From: Diphasiastrum complanatum | Taxonomy: Eukaryota > Streptophyta > Lycopodiopsida > Lycopodiales > Lycopodiaceae | Assembly (NCBI GenBank): GCA_029204225.1 | Contig: CM055101.1 | Location: 59,506,094 to 59,570,093 of the forward strand | Direction: 5' to 3' | Length of the DNA stretch: 64,000 nucleotides | Shown: piece by piece, positions 21,026 through 33,580 of the stretch | How positions within the stretch are numbered: position 1 is the first letter of the stretch | Layout of the letters: the number at the start of each line of letters is the position of its first letter | Position numbers and translations under genes: made by a program | Notes under the pieces: model-generated | The model's database searches: none | What the model was told of the DNA's origin: nothing | Seen by the model: the letters and a program-made list of their open reading frames with translations, nothing else

Positions 21026-21955
21026 GTGGAAGTGACCAACTTTGCTTTACTCACATGTTTTGGAGAATCTTCTTGTGTAGATGATGTTATGCAAGTGGAT
21101 ATTGGTTCTCATGGTTTTCATGCTGTAAAATCAAGTAATGGATCTAGAAAAGAGGTCTTAGTCTATGTCTTTGATGGTGAAGTAGAAGATCAAGACGTTG
21201 ATCTCAAAGGGCTTCAACAACACAAAAGGAAAAGTGGCAATTTGGAGCTAATGAAGAGCATCAGAGGGTCATTTGGCAAAGATGTTTTGGATCTATTTTT
21301 TCAGGTGTTTAAAGACTCAAGTAAGATTAAGAGAGCAGAAAGAATAAGTTTATTTTACTTCTTCTATCTCATGTTTGAGCAATTTCATGTGGATGTGTGC
21401 AAATTGTCAAGATATGGTAAAACTAGCTACATTGGTTTGCATCATTTTGATGTTGGAGTTGTACTAGCATTCTTGGCTGGTTTTGCTGATGGAAATGAAG
21501 CTATTGGAGGTTCATTATGTCACTCATTCATGGCCAAGTCATCAAGTGTTGATGATATCTTGTGGCAAGATGGCAATGGAGGCTCATTCATGGAGTTTTA
21601 TGGTGGAGACATACCAAGAAAGGACAAAGTTGGAGGAGACAAACAAGCAAATGGTCATTACTCACATTTACTGTTTGGTTGCTATAATTTTTCAGAGAGT
21701 TCGAAGTTTGAAGCATGGAGGAATCATTGCATTGACATTCTATTTGGTCCTTCATGTTCTACTCACGTTTTGACATGTAAAATTGATGTAAGAAATAGTG
21801 AAGCATCCAATTTGGACACTATTATCTATATCAATTATGGAAGCTACTATAGAACCTTAGAAAGGAGATCTATACTTAGGATGGAGATCATTCTAAAGTT
21901 GGATCAAAGTAGTACGGTTAAAACTATGCCAAAACTAGTTGAAGAGGGAGTGTGA
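21026..21955 (+). CDS. 309-residue ORF of unknown function next to a retroelement LTR
   Basis: An uninterrupted frame beginning MEVTNFALLTCFGESSCVDD. It has acidic and Lys-rich stretches (EVEDQDVDLKGLQQHKR, SIRGSFGKDVLDLF), a hydrophobic middle (VGVVLAFLAGFADG) and ends KTMPKLVEEGV. The last codons overlap a GAAGAGGGAG polypurine tract directly followed by an LTR start at 21951, so the ORF lies at the 3' end of a retroelement. A related segment lies on the minus strand at 36413-36860, sharing the DVDLKGLQQ/DVGLKRLQQ and LELxKSIxG phrases. No domain is recognised. It may be a non-translated 3' region that happens to be open, or an accessory ORF. Confidence 0.4.
   Translation: MEVTNFALLTCFGESSCVDDVMQVDIGSHGFHAVKSSNGSRKEVLVYVFDGEVEDQDVDLKGLQQHKRKSGNLELMKSIRGSFGKDVLDLFFQVFKDSSKIKRAERISLFYFFYLMFEQFHVDVCKLSRYGKTSYIGLHHFDVGVVLAFLAGFADGNEAIGGSLCHSFMAKSSSVDDILWQDGNGGSFMEFYGGDIPRKDKVGGDKQANGHYSHLLFGCYNFSESSKFEAWRNHCIDILFGPSCSTHVLTCKIDVRNSEASNLDTIIYINYGSYYRTLERRSILRMEIILKLDQSSTVKTMPKLVEEGV
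21941..21950 (+). other. Polypurine tract before an LTR
   Basis: GAAGAGGGAG stands immediately before TGTGAGAAATTTC. Position and composition are those of a plus-strand primer at a 3' LTR. Confidence 0.65.
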
Positions 21956-22234
21956 GAAATTTCAACTAGTTTAGTCTAGTTTAGTCATATTTTGGTAAAT
22001 TGTCAATATTAGGCCAATATGCATTTTAGACTTAGAGATAAACTTTCTAAAGTTATTTTAGTCAAAGTTCATTTGAATTACCACTTTTAGAAAGTGTGGG
22101 AAAGTTATTAGGTCAAATTTGGACACATTCAAATTTGAATGTTAGATGCATTGAATCTAGTCATATTGATGATAGGATTTTTGAACTAGAGGAGTTTTGG
22201 AGGGAAACCAGACTCATTAATGAGGTATGGATCT

Positions 22235-22244
22235 GCTATATATA
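22235..22244 (+). promoter_or_regulatory. TATA box of the LTR promoter
   Basis: CTATATATAG about 285 bases into the LTR, followed by a CT-rich stretch that would hold the start site. Placement fits plant LTR promoters. Confidence 0.5.
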
Positions 22245-22269
22245 GTGTAAATTCGTGGGAGAACATACT

Positions 22270-22271
22270 CT

Positions 22272-22358
<87 letters not shown>
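22270..22358. repeat. Compound (CT)n(CA)n microsatellite
   Basis: About 13 CT units followed by about 32 CA units, uninterrupted. The Ser-Leu, Thr-His and Val-Cys runs in translations of this region are artefacts of the repeat. Confidence 0.98.
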
Positions 22359-22360
<2 letters not shown>

Positions 22361-25300
22361 AATGGTACCCAATGCTACTTTACTCCTTTTGATTTTCATT
22401 GCTTTACAAGCCATATGGTCCTTTATGGCTTTTGGTGGGAAGATTTTTAAACCTCCAAATGCATTTAATGCCACCTCAACGGTTAAGATCGCCTACATAC
22501 CATCCTATGGACACGATCAGTTTCTTCTTCTACACTTGTTCAGATGGGTTTCACCTATATGAAGGTGGCATGGTTCTTTTGCCTTCCCCACGCTCTCTCT
22601 CTTCCCTTCTCCTTCCTCTGGCAGAACAAGCTTTGCAATATCGGTGCCTATGTTCCAACGATTGAAGATTTACCTTCGGATATCACTGATAAGTCACCTT
22701 GCTACCTATCTACTCTTGCTATGGATATGCTAATATTAGAGGAATGATAGCATTAATAGCACTATACTGCATCGCTGCTATTGTATCATGTTTTATGGAT
22801 TTATGCATGAAGAATATTTGCCTGCCATCACTGCTAGCAAGAATGCTTGCTTTGGCTACTTTTGTTTGTGAAAACTATCGCTGGTCAGAATTGTTAGCAT
22901 GATAGTATGGCATACTATAATTGAATGATGATTGATTGAGCGCTTTATCATTGTAGGGATGTGTGTTGTCGCTGCTCAGACACCATCACGTTTTTATCCC
23001 ATTGCTGCTCAGATATATGTTGGCAATGCATTGCTGCCAGTACTGATAGTTGCATGGCATAAATGACACTTGTGTATGAAAATGATAGTAGTTCGCTACC
23101 ATACCAGCAATGCAACCACATACTAATCTACTTATTGTATATACCATTGATGCTAAATCACTTTATGATCACCATCACTACTTTCCAATGTGGCACTGCT
23201 TTCATCTACAATTGAGGGTATATAGATACATCTGGATAGACTACACTCATTTGGTGGTAGATGGGGCTTGATCTTACACACCAGGATCATGATCTAAGTC
23301 TTCTAAGGAACACTTCTAGAGCCTATATGCAGCAACAAAGTTTTACTTTGGATGGCCAACCTTTGGAGATTGTATCATCCTACACATAGTTGGGCACACT
23401 TTTCACAGGTCCAATATTTAGTATGCAACAGGTTGTGGCAACTAGGTTGAGGAAGGGCCCGACTCATCATCCTTTATTTAGTATGAGACAGGCTGCGGCA
23501 ACTAGGGTGAGGAAGGGTCATGCATCCTTGGTTAGTCTTGAGAGTTCCTATTTTTGGAAGTATATTTGGGATGCACCGAGTAACAGTAGGTTGTTTGACA
23601 TTATGGTCCGCCTAAAATTATGTATGCTATAGAGGTTTGGAGTACAGGGATTCTTGAGTCAAATTGGGCCAGTTGCCATTTGAGGATGGTCTACTTTAAC
23701 TATGTATACATTGAGTTTGGTTGCTATCCATACATAAATAGTCCTTTTAAATTTTTTTTGGGGCTATTCTTGATCATTTGTCGACTATCATATACTACAT
23801 ATTGGAGGTTGTCTACTAAAAGGTCCATTACCACCTAGTTGGAGTAGCTCTTTTCTATGTTTGATCAAGTTTTGACTAGATTGTACTGGATGTCTAATAA
23901 TAGAACTACTATAGTCCTTTTAAGCATAGTAGCACAACATTTGCTTCTTATTTTGTCTTCTACAACGGCCTTGATGATCTACTACGACATTGGTACAATA
24001 TTCAGCTTTTTGTTTTTGGCATCTTTTCAACTATTGTTTGTTGTACTGTGCTTCAGATGTTTTTGGGGAGATCCTCCACATATGGCTTGTTGGGATCACA
24101 CTAACAATATGGGCTATATGCACCCTGTTTCTATTAGCTATGGTTTTATGGGTATTGGTACTGATTCCTGAATGTCTTTCATTGATCGTACTTCTGTGGG
24201 TTAAACTGGTTCCGATCTTTACCCTTATCATAAGAACCTTTGGATGCAACCATAGTTAGAAATAGTTTTTCTTTTGTTGTACATTATACCATCTACTTCC
24301 ATACTTACGAATTCGTGTGACCATTGTATCATGATTCATCAAGAAGTTACATGCATTTGACCATGATGAAAAATCAATGCAATATTGAATGTAATAGATG
24401 TAATGTAGCAGGTTGATAGAGACCCTGCTTGGCTTAATAGTAAGTTAGTAAACTCTAAAACCATGATACCTAGTTTGAGGAGGTGAAGGAGCCTATGAAT
24501 TCTTCAATACCCATGAGCATAGAATCTATTGTCATGTTGGCACAACTTAGTTGTGAGAAAGTCTAACACCATATTAAGTAGTTGTACTTTGTGCTTTTAT
24601 CTATATTTATAAAGTTTGCTTTACATCTTGAGTTATATCTCGTCTTTATTCTGAGTCTTGGGTTCGACCATTGTATGATCAATGTTTATGAGAAGTAGCA
24701 TATTTGCATCAAAATTCCTTCATTGTATCAAAGACATAAGTTCTAGTTGCCACCATATCCTGTTGTGAGGTGAGAGATTCCCTACATGGTCATCCAATCA
24801 TAAGATCACTTTGGTTTTGAGTGTGGGAATAATCATCCATCAATTTGCACTGAAAGTTAGGGTCTGCACGCCCTGGGTTGGAAACAAGTTTAAAGTTTTC
24901 TGCAAATTCGATGAGCTTATAGTATTTTGCCTTTTTAGAATTGGAGGATTGACTTTTTTTTTTCAGAGCTAGGCCTACCTAGAAAGAATTGAAAAATCGA
25001 ATTCAGGGTAAAAAACATTACAGAAAAATTGATGAATTGGATCAAATCGGAATTGTGTTTCAAATCTCAATGAATCAGAGGATCGGAAAACTATGCTAGC
25101 TATTTTTCAGGCTCTGCATAAGCCATTCTAACACCTAAAGGCTAGTGCTAAAATCTTGAAACCCTAGGTGGCTAGTACACTATGATAAGTTGAAATATTT
25201 CAGAGCTATCTTTTGCACTCTACATAAGTCAGTTAGCCAACATTACTAAACTCAATTTTCCCAAATCTAGTAAGTTAGAGGGGCCAAATCATAGCATATG

Positions 25301-26535
25301 GATTTTGAAGATGCAAAATTATCAATATACATTATTAGAATGTAATAACAAGGGGTCAATTCAAGCCATGCAATGAGAAAGAGACACAAAGATTTTGATG
25401 CTAAGAGTGAAATGGGATGGATTTGCATTATATGCTAGTCAAATAAGCATCATCCCACAACTATGTTTTCTTGTTAAATTATGGGCATGATTCAAGCATT
25501 CAAGTAAGTATTAATTAAAAGAGCAATTGACACGCTTGCTAGGTTTTTATGTACTTGTTTTTCTAATGCTTGCTAGTTTAATTATTTATTGTGTCTTGTA
25601 GATCATCTTTGGTGGCGAGAGAACATTATAAAGATTCTACGAGTATTGGAAAATCTTTGGGTTCCATATTGTCATCAAAAACTACAAAATGATAAATTTT
25701 ACAGTTTTTAGGACAATAATGATTGTACTTTACAATCATAGAGAGTTATTGGTTGCTTAATCAATGAATCTATCAAGTTCTACACATTAGATCTTGATCT
25801 AGATTCACTACACTTGGATTTAAGCAAGAGCAATGGATCAACACATCATTTTTTGGTGAGAGCGGCTTCACACGTGTGGAGTACTGTCCACTATACGGCC
25901 TGCACCTGAAACAACAAGTACAATGATACTAGATAGCAATCATGCATAAAAATCACAAGACAAATGACTAGAAATCTCACAAAAGTGTAGAGTGCAAAAG
26001 TCTCATCAATTTTCTTAGCAAAATGATGATCCTTTTATGGATCAAGTACATCCATGAGTCTGGTACAGTCCAGCAGGCCTTCACACGTGTGAAGAGTGCC
26101 ACATCACTCAGATCTATCCATTTTATCCATCCTTGATCCTTATCCAATAGTTGACCTTCTAGAATATGACTAAAATCCAAAAAGCTAGTCTCCTAGAATA
26201 TAGGAATATTCCCTACAAAATAGGATCTAAGGAAAATGGTCAACTCTTATCTTCTAGTACTCTATACACACGTGTGAACATCCACTTGCCATGTGGGAGC
26301 ATTTACTCATGCACATGCAAGGAAAAGCTAATTTGTAGGTGACTAGTCAACTTGACTAAAAACTAGTCATTTCATGTTCACACAAACTAGAATGATACAA
26401 AATCAATTTGGATATATACAAACATGAAAAGTACATCCTTTCACACGTGGGAACAGGCTCCACACGTGTGAAATCATATCATCAACATATTCTAATGTTT
26501 GATCAATATTTACATGAACCAATGTCAAGTGAGAA
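22359..26535. other. Non-coding stretch with LTR-like fragments
   Basis: No gene is supported. It contains a 60-base tandem duplication at 23411-23530 and, from 25860 to 26480, four or five copies of the palindrome TTCACACGTGTGAA or close variants (near 25868, 26080, 26266, 26440, 26460). These palindromes also occur at the ends of copia LTRs elsewhere in the window, so this part is probably old LTR sequence. The remaining short open frames show no family match. Confidence 0.45.
23411..23530. repeat. Two-copy 60-bp tandem repeat
   Basis: Unit 1 (23411-23470) and unit 2 (23471-23530) share ATTTAGTATG, GGCAACTAGG and TGAGGAAGGG at identical spacing of 60 bases, with scattered substitutions. 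Confidence 0.8.
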
Positions 26536-27590
26536 GTGACAATTTTCAACACAAAAGAAATGTTAAAGAATTCTCGTTATGAGAGGATTAAGAATGATAT
26601 TGCTTCAGTGATTATACAGAGCATTCAACATGTCTTGGATGCAAGAGTTATCCAGGGAGCATGTGATGATTCAAGAATTAGTTGTAAAGCATATACTCTA
26701 TTATTTAAAACTGTACAGGAAGCCTTTGCACATGTGAAGATTCGAAAGCTACCTCTTTCTCATCCATTTAGAGTTAAAAAAAACAAGATATTGTCTTAGT
26801 GAGAGTATGACTATGCCTAAAGGTGAACCATTTTATATCAAGAAATTGTATACATGTGAGAGTGGAACATTGGAATACAATGAGTCCAATAATTTATTTT
26901 TGGTGTTAACAAAGTAGTGGCATACATGATTAAATATTACAAAATATTTGAAAGAGAAGTCCAAGGAAAATTGATATTGGTTATTAAACTTGATGAGTCT
27001 GAAATTGTTAAGGGACAAAAATTGGAACGGATAAGTATAACCTTTATGAATAGAGCATTGAACAATACTGAAAATGATGCAGATGATTCATCATTTAGTG
27101 CTCAATCAGAGAATGAAATATAGTGGTTAGCAGCATTTCAAGTATATTTCAATTTACTTATTATTGTATTTTATCAATTAAGTTGCTAATGTCAATGTTC
27201 GTAACTTTGTATGTGTTTGTTACTTTTCAGGTTTTAAAAGAAGACCATGCTATCTTGTTGTGGATTTTTTCGACATCAAATTATGCAAAGATTATTGAAG
27301 AGCACATGGGTGAAAACAAAATATATGTGCCAAACTATGGCACATTTCAAGTTTTATGGCATCTTGCAGGTGATTTAAAGACACTGAAATGTATGTATAA
27401 TGTTCCACATGGGCCAAATACTAAACATCCTTGTTTGTATTATATGAAGAATTGTAAAGACTTGAATTTGACAAGATCAAGAGCTGGTCCAACAAGAGAT
27501 CGAGAGGATTCGAACTTTAGACCTGTGTTGGCAATTCCATTGATCAATGTTCACATATGCACATTGCATGCTGAGGTACGAATTATTGAA
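26536..27590 (+). pseudogene. Decayed gene, possibly an RNase-H-fold (DDE) transposase, with one intron
   Basis: Several frames together give one protein: RYERIKNDIASVIIQSIQHV; then KGEPFYIKKLYTCESGTLEY; then GKLILVIKLDESEIVKGQKL and RISITFMNRALNN; then, after a 3' splice site TTACTTTTCAG ending near 27230, LKEDHAILLWIFS, FQVLWHLAGDLKTLKCMY, PNTKHPCLYYMKN and INVHICTLHAEVRIIEKLIY. The pattern LD-x-SEI, then GDLKTL with a (broken) Cys-pair after it, then HAExRIxEK, suggests the D, D, E residues of a transposase with a zinc insertion; this is inference. Stops and frameshifts inactivate it. At 27591 it passes without a gap into copia RT. Confidence 0.4.
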
Positions 27591-28226
27591 AAATTGATTT
27601 ATAATCATATTGAGGCCATATCGAAAAATAGGACGTGGAACTTGGTTGAGCTACCTACGTCTATCAGTTGCGAATGGATTTATAAGATCAAATATGGAGC
27701 GGATGGGCAATTCAACAAGTACAAAGCATGGTTGGTTGTGAGAGGATTTCAGTAGCAAGAAGGTATTGATTTTGAGAAAACTTTTGCACTCGTAGCTAAG
27801 ATGGTAACTATACATTCTATCATTGCCATTTCTATTTTCTATGGTTGGAAGATCCAGCAAATGGACGTTAAATCTAATTTTCTTAATGGAGTAGTACAAC
27901 CTCAAGGATTTGTTGAACCAGTGAGAGAACATCTTGTTTGCAAGCTCAACAAAGCTATATATGGATTGAAGCAAGCACCACGGGCGTGGTACTCTTGCAT
28001 TGATGAACACTTCATTCAAGCAAAGTGGGATGGTAAAGAGTAATGTTGATCCTAATCTTTACATTCTAAGACAAGATTCAGATATAGTGTTCATTGTTTT
28101 GTACGTGGATGATTATATTATTACAGGTAGTAATGAGAGCTTAATTGATGAAATCAAATCAGATCTTTCCAATGTTTTTGACATGAGTGATCTAGGATTG
28201 ATGCACTATTGTCTTGGCATTTGAAG
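27591..28226 (+). pseudogene. Ty1/copia reverse transcriptase fragment
   Basis: Reads NHIEAISKNRTWNLVELPTS, EWIYKIKYGADGQFNKYKAW, FEKTFALVAKM, IQQMDVKSNFLNGVVQPQGF, KAIYGLKQAPRAWYSCIDEH and, after a frameshift, VFIVLYVDDYIITGSN and FDMSDLGLMHYCLGI. This covers copia RT from the N-terminus to just past the intact YVDD box. A stop replaces a Gln at 27753 (FQ-stop-QEGIDF). Integrase and RNase H are absent, so it is a fragment placed against the transposase-like gene. Confidence 0.88.
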
Positions 28227-28517
28227 TATGGCAAAAGGAAGATGTTGTTCTTGGCCCAATCAATCTAGCAAAAAGCCTAATTGATGGTACAATGATATCA
28301 CTACCAATTTCTAGCAAACCACTCTCTTGATGCCATTTTTAGTGAAAAAGCACTTGAAACTTATTATAGTTTTTCTTGGAGATCTGAACCTAAGATGTCT
28401 TCTAGCAATTGAAAGCTTATAGACCTCACCCTATTGCTCTTTGAACAAATCTAGAATGATGGATTAATAGATTTCAATCTCTCACTTGCAAAATGACTCC
28501 TTAATCTATGGTTTATG

Positions 28518-32289
<3,772 letters not shown>

Positions 32290-32556
32290 ATTGGTCAAAA
32301 TTATATTGTAATGTTGTTTCTCTAATATCTGAATCAGAAGACGAAGAACTAAAATTTGTAGCAAGTTGTGTCAAAGGAGTCATTCCTTGAAAAGTAGTTA
32401 GATGAGGAATTTCAGATGATGTTGTTGATGTGGAAACAGAAACGATAATAGGACAAGAACCCGAGGGAGTGGCTTCATAATAATAGCTTTTATTAGGAAT
32501 ATCAGATGAGGATGGCTACATACAGGAATAGAAGAAGAAGAACTACTCGCCATGAC
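32290..32556 (-). pseudogene. Possible Ser/Thr-rich first exon, unrecognised
   Basis: From ATG at 32554-32552 on the minus strand the frame reads MASSSSSIP. After a one-base shift it stays open as SDIPNKSYYYEATPSGSCPI, then TTFQGMTPLTQLATNFSSSS and ETTLQYNFDQ before a stop. Low complexity makes chance likely, but the start context and a telo-box-like motif upstream (32797-32813) would fit a 5' exon divergent from the gene at 33581. No family recognised. Confidence 0.2.
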
Positions 32557-32796
32557 AAAAATCTAAAAACAAATTTTTTTCCCTATGCTAAGCATAGACA
32601 AAAATAAAAATATGAACGTAAAAATTTTACAGCAAACCAATTTTTTTTCTTATTCTATGCTGATCATAGAAAAAGTTAAACAAGCTATGCTAACACTTAT
32701 AGAAGTAGACATTGAAATTTGCAAAGAGCACATTTAACCTGAAATCAACAATGACAATGATCACATGCAAAATACTTCTCTTAAATAATAAACTGT

Positions 32797-32813
32797 TAGG
32801 GCTAGGGTTAGGG
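32797..32813 (-). promoter_or_regulatory. Telo-box-like motif (AAACCCTAACCCTAG)
   Basis: The minus strand reads AAACCCTAACCCTAG, two units of the plant telomere-type heptamer AAACCCT. Short copies of this type (telo boxes) are common in plant promoters and 5' leaders of translation-related genes; it is too short to be a telomere remnant. It lies between the minus-strand frame at 32290-32556 and the plus-strand gene at 33581. Confidence 0.4.
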
Positions 32814-33206
32814 TTTCGTTCTAAAAGCAGGGTTAAAGTTGATAAACTTGACACATTGCCGGTTAGGGTTGAAAAACAAGACACGTTGGTAAACCGTGAG
32901 GGTTGGTGGTAGTACCGGTATTTTGTGAGAAAGGGTCTCATTAAAGTTCGGCGGTCAACTTTTCTATGTAAGGACCCATAGAGAAGGACAAGGCACTTCA
33001 TCTGTGATTTTGCGTTAAAGGTTGTCGTTAGAGCGATCTAAGCGTTCATTCGATGATCTTCTATGATTTTGCGCATAGCTTTCAGCGAGCATTTCTAATT
33101 TTTTTCTTTTTCAAAGTTTTTCTTTATGCTCAACATAGTACTATAAACATCTAGTTTATTTAAATAGCAAAAGATCTTATACTAAGCATAGTGTGGACCA
33201 ACACTT

Positions 33207-33580
33207 TTCTTTTATTTTGCAACTATTGGCTATGCTCAGCATAGGAACCTAGCCTTCTCTCATTCGAGTCTTATCCTCAGCATAACATCTTCTCTTTCTT
33301 TAAGAGCTGATGTTATGCTCAACATAAGATATTAACATCCTCTCTCCCGACTTCTATGTTGAGCATCGTGGATGGGGAGATCTTATGCTCAGCATAACAT
33401 AAACACGTTGAGTGAATGCTATGCTCAGCATAGAAGTCGGGAGAGAGGATGATAATATCTTATGTTGAGCATAACATTAGCTCTTAAAGAAAGAGAAGAT
33501 GTTATGCTCAGTATAAGACTCGGACGAGAGAAAGCTAGGTTCCTATGCTGAGCATAGCCAATAGTTACAAAATAAAAGAA
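33207..33580. repeat. Fold-back (inverted) repeat with 160-bp arms
   Basis: The left arm 33207-33366 is the near-perfect reverse complement of the right arm 33421-33580, with a 54-base spacer. Arms begin TTCTTTTATTTTG and differ at only a few positions. Each arm itself contains four or five copies of a TATGCTCAGCATA-type palindrome, so structure is nested at two scales. No terminal target duplication is evident. A transcript through it would form a long hairpin. Confidence 0.93.

Larger units (their letters stand above)
21951..22358 (+). repeat. 3' LTR-like segment with TATA box (right border uncertain)
   Basis: Starts TGTGAGAAAT after a polypurine tract. It carries CTATATATAG at about 22235-22244, followed after some 30 bases by a pyrimidine-rich initiator region that runs into a (CT)n(CA)n microsatellite. 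The end of the LTR and the partner 5' LTR were not found, so the right coordinate is only the end of the microsatellite. Confidence 0.5.

Noticed and set aside
23857-24259. Hydrophobic overlapping ORFs suggesting a membrane protein
   Set aside because: Several frames on both strands are open over the same T-rich DNA, the hydrophobicity follows from base composition, and no family is recognised.
32797-32813. Interstitial telomere
   Set aside because: Only about two heptamer units are present, far too few; a telo-box-type promoter motif is the simpler reading.
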